Below, in pieces: positions 1 to 7,994 of a DNA stretch of 18,294 nt (within the stretch, counting starts at the first letter, position 1; every line of letters starts with the position of its first letter). The notes beneath the pieces are model-generated. The model was not told where the DNA came from. It made no database searches and saw only the letters and a program-made list of their open reading frames with translations. The stretch covers positions 1-18,294 of the forward strand of contig JAGKXD010000099.1 in the NCBI GenBank assembly GCA_021151525.1, read 5' to 3'. Both the position numbers and the translations under genes were made by a program. The DNA is from Cellvibrionaceae bacterium (GTDB taxonomy: Bacteria; Pseudomonadota; Gammaproteobacteria; Pseudomonadales; Cellvibrionaceae).

Positions 1-111
1 CCAACAAAGTGCGTTACTAATTTGTGACAAATTTTTATTATTAAAATTTTAATTTTTGTAAGCGGTTGATTTGCATGAATAAAACATAAAAAAATTATTG
101 GTTATTTTTGT

Positions 112-128
112 TTGGCATAGGCTTTGCT
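112..128 (+). promoter_or_regulatory. Candidate sigma-54 (-24/-12) promoter of the porin gene
   Basis: The sequence reads TTGGCATAGGCTTTGCT. It matches the sigma-54 consensus TGGCA-N-rich-TTGCW, with GG at 114-115 and GC at 126-127 separated by exactly 10 bases, the spacing RpoN requires. Transcription would start near 139 and give a leader of about 125 bases before the porin start codon. An 11-base inverted repeat (TTTGT-G-ACAAA, 21-31) lies about 90 bases upstream, where an enhancer-binding activator could sit, but that is speculative. The match is seen in the sequence; the function is inferred. No equally good sigma-70 promoter was obvious. Confidence 0.65.
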
Positions 129-263
129 CTAGTGAAAATTACTCGTGCCAATAAAATCTAATTTAAAAGTTAGATAAGAATGCGGTGAAAAATTTTTTGA
201 ATACATCGCAAAAAATTAGGCAAGTGTGACCATTACTAAACGCTAACTTTTGGAGAAAGCTCT

Positions 264-1574
264 ATGAAAAAACACACTGCTCATCTTCTTTGCGCTGCCG
301 CAAGTTCATTAATTTTTTCAGCGCAAAGCGCGCATGCTGCTCAAACACTCACTGAAGGTTTAACAACAGGTAGCACAATTAAAGTAAACGTTCGCGCACG
401 CTATGAAAGTGTTGATTGGGATGGCTATGAAGATGCAGATGCGCTCACAATAAGATCGCGTTTGTCTTATCAGTCTGGTGCATGGAATGGTTTTGCAGCT
501 ACTGCAGAAATGGATAATGTTACTGAAGCTGATCATAAAGTTGATTACGCGGTGTGGGCGGCTGACCCAATTAATGCAGGCACAGTAAAGCACGCGTTAA
601 TTTCTGATCCCGAGGGTACGGATTTAAATCAGGCATATGTGTCTTACACTACGTTTAATAACGTTGTGAGGTATGGTCGCCAGCGTATTATTTTAGATAA
701 TGCTCGCTTTATTGGTAATGTTGGCTGGCGTCAGAACGAGCAGACTTATGATGGTATTTCTTTTACCAATAAATCTATTCGTTACACCAATATCTTTGCC
801 GCTCACATTACTAACGTAGATCGCATTTTTGGTAATGCAGTACCTGTTCAAGGTGACTACAAACAAGATACCAATTTGTTCAACGTAAGCTACACAGGTT
901 TTGAAGCAGGTAAGTTAACAGGTTATGCGTATTTAATTGATAATCTTGACGATGCAATTTTGGTTGGTACGGGCGCAGCGGCCAATAAATCTGCAGCAAT
1001 TTCCAGCAACACTTACGGCGTGCGTTGGGCAAGTACGGCTAATCCTTCATTCATGTATACCTTGGAATACGCGCAACAAAAAGGTGCCGCCTCTAACCCA
1101 CTCGATTACACCGCTTCGTACAGTTTAGTTGAGGCAAGCACTACCCTAGGCCGCTTCGTGCCATTGGTAGGTTATGAAGTATTAGGTTCTGATAAAGGCA
1201 CTAAAGGCTTCGCCACGCCATTTGCAACCTTGCATGCATTTAACGGCTGGGCTGATCGCTTCCTCGCAACACCTAAAGAAGGTATTCGAGATACCTACGC
1301 AAGTTTAACAACCACAGTACAGGGTGTAACCTTGATTGCGGCTTATCACAGTTACAAAGCAGATGAGAAAAGTCTTGCGGCTGGTGCAACGCTTGGAAAA
1401 ATTATCGACTACGGTAATGAATGGAATTTGAGTGCAAGTAAGAAGTTCGGTGCTGTTGTTTACACGGTTAAATACGCAGCCTTTGATAATGGCGACTGGG
1501 TACAAAAAATCGGTACCAAAGCACTCGCTTCCGATACGTCTAAGTTCTGGTTCCAAACTGACTGGAACTTCTAA
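264..1574 (+). CDS. Outer-membrane porin (alginate-export/OprD-like beta-barrel)
   Basis: The 436-residue protein begins with a clear Sec signal peptide (KK, a hydrophobic stretch, then AHA before AQ, so cleavage after about residue 25). It ends in a phenylalanine within FWFQTDWNF, the C-terminal aromatic signature recognised by the BAM machinery. Between these lie alternating, aromatic-rich, glycine-containing strands typical of a monomeric outer-membrane barrel. The stretch around residues 130-170 (YGRQRIILDN, then NVGWRQNEQTYD) resembles proteins usually annotated as alginate-export-family porins. The likely role is passive uptake of a small carbon compound; the substrate cannot be told from sequence. 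The ATG at 264 is chosen because GGAGA lies 8 bases upstream and it gives an intact signal peptide. The gene stands alone between a sigma-54-like promoter and a strong terminator, so expression is probably activator-dependent. Porin class is confident, exact family less so. Confidence 0.8.
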   Translation: MKKHTAHLLCAAASSLIFSAQSAHAAQTLTEGLTTGSTIKVNVRARYESVDWDGYEDADALTIRSRLSYQSGAWNGFAATAEMDNVTEADHKVDYAVWAADPINAGTVKHALISDPEGTDLNQAYVSYTTFNNVVRYGRQRIILDNARFIGNVGWRQNEQTYDGISFTNKSIRYTNIFAAHITNVDRIFGNAVPVQGDYKQDTNLFNVSYTGFEAGKLTGYAYLIDNLDDAILVGTGAAANKSAAISSNTYGVRWASTANPSFMYTLEYAQQKGAASNPLDYTASYSLVEASTTLGRFVPLVGYEVLGSDKGTKGFATPFATLHAFNGWADRFLATPKEGIRDTYASLTTTVQGVTLIAAYHSYKADEKSLAAGATLGKIIDYGNEWNLSASKKFGAVVYTVKYAAFDNGDWVQKIGTKALASDTSKFWFQTDWNF

Positions 1575-1617
1575 TAGGGCGATGCTGGTTTATAGTTCAA
1601 GTTAGTTATCATTAAAT

Positions 1618-1656
1618 AAAAAATCCCCGAGTATAAATAGCCGGGGATTTTTTATT
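1618..1656 (+). terminator. Strong intrinsic terminator after the porin gene (bidirectional)
   Basis: A perfect 12-bp stem (AAAAAATCCCCG at 1618-1629 pairing with CGGGGATTTTTT at 1642-1653) encloses a 12-base loop and is flanked by A and T tracts on both sides. It lies 44 bases after the porin stop. It can also end the convergent - strand gene whose stop is at 1757. Confidence 0.9.
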
Positions 1657-1711
1657 GTTATATGGAATGGTTTTAATTTAAACGCTTTGTGATTTATTTG
1701 TTACGCTGGTA

Positions 1712-1742
1712 GTCGTCATCCTAGCTGCGAGAGAGTGACGAC
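1712..1742. repeat. Short inverted repeat between convergent genes
   Basis: GTCGTCA (1712-1718) and TGACGAC (1736-1742) form 7-base arms around a 17-base spacer. It lies between the porin terminator and the stop codon of the - strand gene. It could be a second hairpin at the 3' end of that gene or a relic of a dispersed extragenic repeat. There is no T tract on either side good enough to call it a terminator. Confidence 0.35.
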
Positions 1743-1756
1743 CCCCTGATTAATTT

Positions 1757-4700
1757 TTAAACCTCGTTGTTGTTTTCTTTCTGTGCGTTAGTTTCGGCAT
1801 CTATTTTGTTTTCTACTTTTGGGACTTTAGGGTACAAAACAATTTTTTCGTCAGCCTCCCATAATCCATGCACACTTAATTGTTGCCACGCCCAACGCAA
1901 CCACTTCATTAATGATGCTGCCAACCACAGTGACCACATTAAAATAACAACTTTGTAGCACCACACTGGTAGAGAAATAACCCATGCCTTTGGAAACTCT
2001 GCTGCGCTTTGGTCTTGATACCAATAAAAACTATCGCCATAAGTTTGCGGGCCAAGAATATGCATATCAGGTGAACTCAATAATCCATCTGGAAGTGTAG
2101 TGACTAAACTAATCAGGGCGATAATTGAAAGTAAAAATAAACCGATTTGTAAAAATTTAAAGTGCCAAGATTTTGCAATAGTCGTTAACTTGCCTCTTTG
2201 GTTCAAGGCTAATAGCCACGCAGCAACTAAAATAAACGTCCACATGCTGAGCGTACAAATTCCCAAACTGAGCAATACCCACTCATAAGATTGTAGTGGT
2301 GTTAGTTGGGTGCGACCTAATCCATATGCAACTAAAGCCATTACCAACAGCATCCCCCACAACAAAATACTAGGGCCGACTTGTGGGCCACCGAGCCACA
2401 GTGCCCAGCGATTGTAGGGGATTTCCATGCGAATGCTTTGATTGCTGCTGCCATTTTCTAAAACAAAGCCTGGTGATTTGGTAATAAAGCTGAGCCCGTC
2501 TTCTTGCTTCCAATTAATATCAATATTTTGTGAGCCGGGGTGTAAGGGCAGTTTTAATACGCCATTAGTTGCGCTAATTAATTGTTCTCGATTATCAATT
2601 TCTAATTTCGCCAAGCGTGCCCCCTCAGGTAATTTAAACGAGTATTGGCCGCCTTGGTTGGAGCGAATGGTGAGTTTTAATTCGCTCAAACTATTCGCAC
2701 TACCGGGTTTGTAATTTAACGAAGCTTCATCAATCGTAACGTAATTACCTTTTGTGGCTTGCGGGCGAAGTACATCAATTGATAGTGTCTCGCCCGGCCA
2801 TGGCTGCCAAATGGGTGTGTTCTCATGTTTCGCCATTTGGATTGGTGCTATACCTGTAGTATGCGAATGCCAGAGTGGTGATACATCTAACATCCATATT
2901 TCTACCCAAGGAACATTTTGTGCGGCTTGCAATTTTATGGGTGTAATTTCTTTGAGGTTAGATGACCATTCAAATTCATTTTCATTTGCTTCCAAATGTA
3001 CGGTAACTGTTCCGTTAGCGTTTGTTTTAGTGGTTAAAGGCGATTCGCCATTGAGCAAAGGCACTTCAAGATTCATTGCGCCGGTTGCTGGTGCCACGCG
3101 GGTCACTATTGTTGAAACAGACCAATCTAAATCTAATTTGAAGATGCGTTTTACTATTACAAATGCGGGAATTGGATCTGGTCGTAAGTGTTCTGTTGCT
3201 GAAGTATTTTGATCTCGCTCTACACGTTGTAGTTGCAAAGATTGACTGGTTTGCTCTGCGGTTGGCACACCACTTATCTCCCATCCGCTAACGCTGGAGG
3301 TGACATTGTGTAGCGGCAATGGAAATTGCAAGCTCAACGTATCCTGACCTTGTACATTCGCATTTATACTGAGGTTGTGTTGTCCTTTTGGTAAGCTCAC
3401 CAATAAAACTTGATTGCTATTTTGTACGAGCGACGCAGCTTTACCATCCACTGTCACTAGGTTCGGCCACCATTGCTGATGGTCGCTAGGTAAGGGCAGC
3501 GCAATTAAATCGTTAGCATTCACAACAAGGTCTAGCGTTAGTTGGTCTTGTTTAATACTAATATTGGCTCGTTCTATGGCCGCACAATGAGGCAAACATT
3601 TAGGCGCTTCCGTTAGGCGAGTTTCGAGCTCCTTGAGGAGCGCGGAGTCTATGGTGACATCTGCTTGTGCGGAATCAGGCGTATACAAACATGCAGTCGC
3701 AAGTAACAAACATGATGTTAGGCTTGCAGTTGTATTGCGTGAAAATTTTACATTCGGCAATTTTTTATCGGTAAAGCCTAAAAACTTTTGCAATAAAATA
3801 CTGGCCATCAATAGTGGCAACAGAATTGCGAGCAGATTTCCTAATTTATTCAGCATAGGTGAAATCAAAATAAGCTTGGTGGTTTCTTCCTGCTTGATGG
3901 GGCCATCCCAACGTAAAATTAAATTGTTGTATTGGTGTTGAGGTACTGCAATACCCGTTTGTGTTTGTTGCGATGGATCGTATTTTTTATCGAGTTTTCT
4001 TTCTATTTGTACGCCGGGAACCCGCTGTAAAGATTCTGCGAGATTGTTGTCAGGGAGTTTTCCAATATCTTCTTCATTGATGGCATCAGCTGTAGCAGGC
4101 ATAGCTTTAGATCCAGTTACAACAATTTCTTCTGCGCGTGGTTCTGGCATTGGTGCAGCGGCGGGCGCTGGTGCATAGAGGGCTTTTTTGTGTTTGTCGC
4201 TCGATTGGAATGATATTAACGATGAGTTAACCACCCAAAAATCTTCATTTTCTAGTGATGGATTAATCATGATTCGCGCCTCGCGTACTGCAAAGGGCAG
4301 TGTGATTAAAGCCAAACTCAAAAAGCTAAGGTAGCCGTAGCGAATAATCCACTGCTTGAATTTCCCTGAAACTAAATTGGCGAGTGCTATAAGCGCAATT
4401 AAATCCAGCCAGATAAAAATAGGTGCGCCAGTACGCTGATAAATAATAATCATGCATACGGCGGCCAATAATCCTAATAGCGGTGATGTAATACGTGCAA
4501 AAGCAATCACAATAATTAACACGGCAAACATATCCCACAGAGTCCATTTTGAAATCCAGCTGCCATATTCACTGCTGGTTCCCGTTGCCGTTAAAAGCGA
4601 CCAGCCTGGTGGTAGAAATAAGGAAGTTTCGACATTATTAATTTCCTGATTCCAGCCTGTAACGGGAATACTCAGGTTGCGATCAACTTGGCTTACTGCA

Positions 4701-5944
4701 TTGAGCTCTAGGTCGCGTGAGCGAATCTCTACTCCCGCATTTTGGCTTTTATCAAGTTGCGTAATGAGCTGTGATTCACCGTTAATTTTTACATTGGTTA
4801 GTTCAACAGGTTTTATCACTTCAATGCGCGATGCGTGTATTTCACCGCTGAGCTCATCCTTAAAAATAAATCGCTTGCCATCAAAACTGAGCCACGCGCT
4901 ACGGTTAAGTTTTATATCGTTTGCTGCATCTTTATTTTCGCCGCGATAAAGTTCTTCCAGTGTGAATTGTGTTTTAGGCGTGACTAAATAGGCGGGTAAA
5001 CTTTTCCAGTCATCGGGCAATTGTGTTTGTTGTGGATCTACAGTTTGCGCGCCGGAAATTTGTACGCTACGCAATTGGCGTTGTGCAGCGAAAGTCCAAA
5101 TCTCTTCTTGTGGCCAGAGTTCGTTGGTGGTTTTAAAGTTGAGTGTTCTGCTGTTGGTGATGGATTGGCTAACCAGTGTAATTTCCCAACTGCCCGATTT
5201 CAGTTGAATGCGTATGCTGCCATCTTTTTCAATACGCGCTGGCAATTGGCTTTCGAATTCCAGCGGGGTAAAACCATCCAGCAATAATTGCCCTAGTTGA
5301 ATCTCACGCTCTTTACCGCTCACGTCCAGTTGGATTTGAGTGGTCATTTTCAATGGAATATCATCATCAATTTTTCTAAAGACGCGCACGTTGAGTGCGT
5401 CTTGGTGTGCGGTTTGATTTTTGGTTTGGTTGTTTGCAAGCCACAGATCGCCGTCGGCTTCTAATGATGGATTGCTAACCACTTTTCCGTTCAAGGTTAA
5501 ATGAACCACGCCAATTTTTTCGGGAATGCTAAGGGTGCGCGGTATTTCTTCCCAGTTGAGCTCGCCGGTAATTTGGTGTGAGCCGGTGGTTAGGTAAACT
5601 TCGGGAATACCGTTTCTATCGCGTGTGGTAATAGTGCTTTGGTTATCACTGACGTGCTGCGGCCAAAGGTTTGTTTTTCCTGGAATCTCAACCCAGTCGC
5701 TTTTATAGACGTCGATTCGCTGAGTAAATTTTGCGCCTTTGTTGGTGGCATCAATACTTAGGTCTGAATACCAATTGCAGGTACGATTGGCGCTATTGAA
5801 CAAAAAGGGGCACTTGAGCTCGGGGTGTTTTTCCAGCACCCAAGGTTTCCATTCTTCGAGGGATTTTGGGATTTCAACGGCAAGGCTATAGGTGCTGATG
5901 AGTAAGGTAAGAATTCCGAATAGATGAGCAATAAGCTTAGGCAT
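1757..5944 (-). CDS. Large two-halved membrane protein of unknown function with a TonB-plug-like segment
   Basis: I do not recognise a named family. From the ATG at 5944 the protein has 1395 residues. It starts with a signal peptide (hydrophobic residues about 4-20, SLA before VE at 22). A beta-rich, presumably periplasmic region of about 440 residues follows, then about four membrane helices (470-553). Next comes an Ala/Pro-rich linker (590-604), a segment resembling the start of a TonB-dependent receptor plug (605-649) and another hydrophobic helix (703-718). A second signal-like stretch ends in AQA at 761. A second beta-rich region (762-1179), four more helices (1193-1345) and a charged tail complete it. 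The two beta regions look like duplicates: a Cys pair (45/56 and 783/787), WP (94-95 and 826-827) and a G-x-H motif (121-123 and 854-856) occur in the same order. The start is preferred over an upstream in-frame ATG at 6061 because it begins the signal peptide and has AGGGA upstream. The gene lies downstream of gltA but is separated from it by a terminator. Confidence 0.85.
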   Translation of the reverse strand: MPKLIAHLFGILTLLISTYSLAVEIPKSLEEWKPWVLEKHPELKCPFLFNSANRTCNWYSDLSIDATNKGAKFTQRIDVYKSDWVEIPGKTNLWPQHVSDNQSTITTRDRNGIPEVYLTTGSHQITGELNWEEIPRTLSIPEKIGVVHLTLNGKVVSNPSLEADGDLWLANNQTKNQTAHQDALNVRVFRKIDDDIPLKMTTQIQLDVSGKEREIQLGQLLLDGFTPLEFESQLPARIEKDGSIRIQLKSGSWEITLVSQSITNSRTLNFKTTNELWPQEEIWTFAAQRQLRSVQISGAQTVDPQQTQLPDDWKSLPAYLVTPKTQFTLEELYRGENKDAANDIKLNRSAWLSFDGKRFIFKDELSGEIHASRIEVIKPVELTNVKINGESQLITQLDKSQNAGVEIRSRDLELNAVSQVDRNLSIPVTGWNQEINNVETSLFLPPGWSLLTATGTSSEYGSWISKWTLWDMFAVLIIVIAFARITSPLLGLLAAVCMIIIYQRTGAPIFIWLDLIALIALANLVSGKFKQWIIRYGYLSFLSLALITLPFAVREARIMINPSLENEDFWVVNSSLISFQSSDKHKKALYAPAPAAAPMPEPRAEEIVVTGSKAMPATADAINEEDIGKLPDNNLAESLQRVPGVQIERKLDKKYDPSQQTQTGIAVPQHQYNNLILRWDGPIKQEETTKLILISPMLNKLGNLLAILLPLLMASILLQKFLGFTDKKLPNVKFSRNTTASLTSCLLLATACLYTPDSAQADVTIDSALLKELETRLTEAPKCLPHCAAIERANISIKQDQLTLDLVVNANDLIALPLPSDHQQWWPNLVTVDGKAASLVQNSNQVLLVSLPKGQHNLSINANVQGQDTLSLQFPLPLHNVTSSVSGWEISGVPTAEQTSQSLQLQRVERDQNTSATEHLRPDPIPAFVIVKRIFKLDLDWSVSTIVTRVAPATGAMNLEVPLLNGESPLTTKTNANGTVTVHLEANENEFEWSSNLKEITPIKLQAAQNVPWVEIWMLDVSPLWHSHTTGIAPIQMAKHENTPIWQPWPGETLSIDVLRPQATKGNYVTIDEASLNYKPGSANSLSELKLTIRSNQGGQYSFKLPEGARLAKLEIDNREQLISATNGVLKLPLHPGSQNIDINWKQEDGLSFITKSPGFVLENGSSNQSIRMEIPYNRWALWLGGPQVGPSILLWGMLLVMALVAYGLGRTQLTPLQSYEWVLLSLGICTLSMWTFILVAAWLLALNQRGKLTTIAKSWHFKFLQIGLFLLSIIALISLVTTLPDGLLSSPDMHILGPQTYGDSFYWYQDQSAAEFPKAWVISLPVWCYKVVILMWSLWLAASLMKWLRWAWQQLSVHGLWEADEKIVLYPKVPKVENKIDAETNAQKENNNEV

Positions 5945-5978
5945 GCAAGGATTCCCTTTTGTTATCGAAAGTGGAGCG

Positions 5979-6008
5979 AGTATACGAGCGATGGAGCGGC
6001 AATGCGAA
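5979..6008 (-). promoter_or_regulatory. Candidate sigma-70 promoter of the large membrane-protein gene
   Basis: On the - strand TTCGCA (6003-6008) and TATACT (5979-5984) are separated by 18 bases. The -10 matches consensus at five of six positions; the -35 is weaker. Transcription would start near 5972, leaving a short leader before the ATG at 5944. It lies downstream of the gltA terminator, so the gene is probably its own unit. This placement also argues against translation from the upstream ATG at 6061. Confidence 0.4.
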
Positions 6009-6067
6009 GATGCTAAGTGAGGAAGACTGAAAGAATTGTGAATATTTGTGCAGGTGCGCAAGGTGAC

Positions 6068-6081
6068 TTTTTTGGGGGGGG
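6068..6081. repeat. Adjacent homopolymer tracts T6-G8
   Basis: Six T followed by eight G lie immediately beside the gltA terminator and about 60 bases upstream of the candidate promoter for the large membrane-protein gene. Such tracts are prone to slippage and to sequencing error. They are not inside a coding region under the start site chosen here. Confidence 0.6.
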
Positions 6082-6083
6082 AT

Positions 6084-6118
6084 AAAAAAGGCCGCAGATC
6101 AGATCATCTGCGGCCTTT
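6084..6118 (-). terminator. Intrinsic terminator of gltA
   Basis: AAAGGCCGCAGAT (6087-6099) pairs perfectly over 13 bp with ATCTGCGGCCTTT (6106-6118) around a 6-base loop. Reading the - strand, the GC-rich stem is followed by a run of six T. The hairpin lies about 35 bases after the gltA stop. Confidence 0.9.
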
Positions 6119-6154
6119 CGTTTTTTGCCTTAGCTAAAAATTACTTAGCTGGAC

Positions 6155-7435
6155 TTATTTTGCTGGGTAATCGCGTTTCACGCTGCCAGTGTACAACTGA
6201 CGTGGACGGCCGATTTTGTATGAAGTGCTAACCATTTCATCCCAGTGAGAGTACCAACCAACAGCGCGACCCAAGGCGAAAATTACAGTGAACATTTCAG
6301 TTGGGATTTCAATGGCTTTCAAAATGATGCCTGAGTAGAAATCTACGTTCGGGTAAAGTTTTTTGCTGATGAAGTAAGGATCTTCCAATGCGATCTGCTC
6401 TAGACGTTTAGCAATCGCCAGCAATGGAGAGTTTTCCAAGCCAAGTTCACCCAAAACTTCGTCACAGGTTTGCTTCATCACCTTGGCGCGGGGGTCAAAG
6501 TTTTTGTAAACGCGGTGGCCAAAGCCCATCAAGCGGAAACCAGAGGTTTTGTCCTTCGCACGCGCAACGCAAGATTCAATATTTTCAACTGTGCCGATTT
6601 CTTCCAGCATTTCCAATACAGCTTCGTTGGCGCCGCCGTGAGAAGGGCCCCAAAGTGTAGAAATACCGGCAGCGATGGCTGCAAATGGGTTAGTGCCAGA
6701 CGAACCAGACAAACGCACTGTAGACGTAGAGGCGTTTTGTTCGTGGTCAGCATGAAGAACAAAGATGCGATCCATAGCTTTAGCAAGGGTTTGGCTCACA
6801 TTGGGAGCTTCGCCGGCTTTACCGAAAGTCATGTTCAAGTAGTTTTCGGCGTAGCCCAAGCTTGCGTCTGGAGCGATAAATTCTTCGCCTTTGCGGTGTT
6901 TGTATACCATGGCCGATAGGGTTGGCATTTGGCCAATCAAGCGGTAAGCGGTGAGCTTGCGGCTTTCAGCGTTGGTAATGTCGATTTCTGCGTGATATAC
7001 GCCTGCCAATGCCGCAACAGCGCTGCATAAAATAGCCATTGGGTGAGTGTCACGCTTGAAGCTCTTTATTACATTGACGACAGATTCGTCAACATTGGAG
7101 TTATCTTTGATTGCTTGGGCAAATTCGGCTTTTTGCGCTGGAGTTGGCAATTCGCCGTTGAGAAGGAGGTAACAGGTTTCGATGTAATCAGAGGAGACTG
7201 CAAGTTGTTCTATCGGGTAACCACGGTGAAGGAGAATTCCTTCGTCGCCATCAATATAAGTAATCTTGGATTCGCATGAGGCGGTGGACATAAAGCCCGG
7301 GTCAAACGTGAAAAAGCCATTCTTGGTAATACTGGTGACGTCAATAACGTCTGGTCCGACACTGCTGGCATAGATAGGTAAGTCAATCGTGCTATCAATA
7401 CCATCAATCGTTAGGTGTGCTTTCTTGTCAGTCAT
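6155..7435 (-). CDS. gltA: Citrate synthase (type II, hexameric)
   Basis: GltA condenses oxaloacetate and acetyl-CoA to citrate in the cytoplasm, the entry step of the TCA cycle. The 426 residues match the usual length of the gram-negative type II enzyme (E. coli, 427). The catalytic residues are in place: His266 in GPSHGGANE, His307 in GFGHRVYKN and Asp365 in NVDFYSG. The conserved HADHEQNAS block is at 228-236 and an Arg-rich C-terminal end (KIGRPRQLYTG) is present. The N-terminal region of about 50 residues that in the E. coli enzyme contributes to allosteric NADH binding is also present. The ATG at 7435 is preceded by AGGAG (7442-7446) at ideal spacing. The gene is transcribed away from the sdh operon and closed by its own terminator, the arrangement known from Pseudomonas. 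Confidence 0.98.
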   Translation of the reverse strand: MTDKKAHLTIDGIDSTIDLPIYASSVGPDVIDVTSITKNGFFTFDPGFMSTASCESKITYIDGDEGILLHRGYPIEQLAVSSDYIETCYLLLNGELPTPAQKAEFAQAIKDNSNVDESVVNVIKSFKRDTHPMAILCSAVAALAGVYHAEIDITNAESRKLTAYRLIGQMPTLSAMVYKHRKGEEFIAPDASLGYAENYLNMTFGKAGEAPNVSQTLAKAMDRIFVLHADHEQNASTSTVRLSGSSGTNPFAAIAAGISTLWGPSHGGANEAVLEMLEEIGTVENIESCVARAKDKTSGFRLMGFGHRVYKNFDPRAKVMKQTCDEVLGELGLENSPLLAIAKRLEQIALEDPYFISKKLYPNVDFYSGIILKAIEIPTEMFTVIFALGRAVGWYSHWDEMVSTSYKIGRPRQLYTGSVKRDYPAK

Positions 7436-7652
7436 TACTGACTCCTGTGCTTACTAATAGGACTAATTTGCTTGAGTTATTGGGCGTGTTGCGTCGATCC
7501 ATTTTCTGCTTGGCTGCGTATCCTATTCGGTTGTTGTAACTGAAGAGGGTAGTTGGCTGTTGCAGAGCACGACGTCGATACAATTCACCTGCAAGTTGCA
7601 TGCTCAAGTGATGTAAAACCTTGGTAGCTGTTTTAGGGCTACTTATAGACTA

Positions 7653-7665
7653 GTCGAATTTCGAC
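7653..7665. promoter_or_regulatory. 13-base palindrome, possible operator downstream of the gltA start point
   Basis: GTCGAA-T-TTCGAC is perfectly symmetrical. It sits roughly 20-30 bases downstream of the transcription start predicted from the gltA -10 hexamer at 7689-7694, a typical repressor position. It could equally be a short hairpin in the gltA leader. The protein that would bind is unknown. Confidence 0.35.
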
Positions 7666-7688
7666 CGTGCCGTTTGTTTGCGGTCGGC

Positions 7689-7694
7689 ATTATA
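7689..7694 (-). promoter_or_regulatory. Candidate gltA promoter (-10 element)
   Basis: The - strand reads TATAAT, a perfect sigma-70 -10 hexamer. The -35 region at 17-bp spacing is TTCGTT, a poor match, which suggests dependence on an activator. Transcription from here would give a gltA leader of about 245 bases. A promoter closer to the gene cannot be excluded. Confidence 0.45.
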
Positions 7695-7965
7695 GATGAC
7701 TTAATTGCTGCAACGAAAGTTTTTGCCAATAAATAGGGCGCATTTGATCAAACTTTTTTTGGCTAATTTCGAAGTGTTCCTGTTGGTGCGTTAAATACTG
7801 AATTAATTTGCACTATCTTGGCTCCGATAAGGTTTTTTGTGCGCCTTAGTGGAACAAAAAAATCGCCAAAAAAACGGGAAAGTCTTTGATATTGCAGAAA
7901 ATTTGAACGATTGAGATGAATCCCAAAAACATCAGCTTGTTTTGGTTTTTGTCGCGGGTTTTTGT

Positions 7966-7994
7966 TTGTGTTTCTGTAAGTCACTCTCTATAAT
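7966..7994 (+). promoter_or_regulatory. Candidate sigma-70 promoter of the sdh operon
   Basis: TTGTGT (7966-7971) and a perfect TATAAT (7989-7994) are separated by the optimal 17 bases. The predicted start near 8001 leaves a leader of about 107 bases before sdhC. This is the best sigma-70 match seen ahead of the TCA-cycle genes. Confidence 0.65.

Noticed and set aside
5945..6061. Longer start (ATG at 6061) for the large membrane protein
   Set aside because: It would add 39 residues ahead of a good signal peptide, lacks a ribosome site and lies upstream of the likely promoter -10.
7763..7984. 73-codon open frame on the - strand in the gltA-sdhC gap
   Set aside because: There is no clear ribosome site, its composition is low-complexity and basic, it overlaps the sdhC -35 region and it matches no known family.
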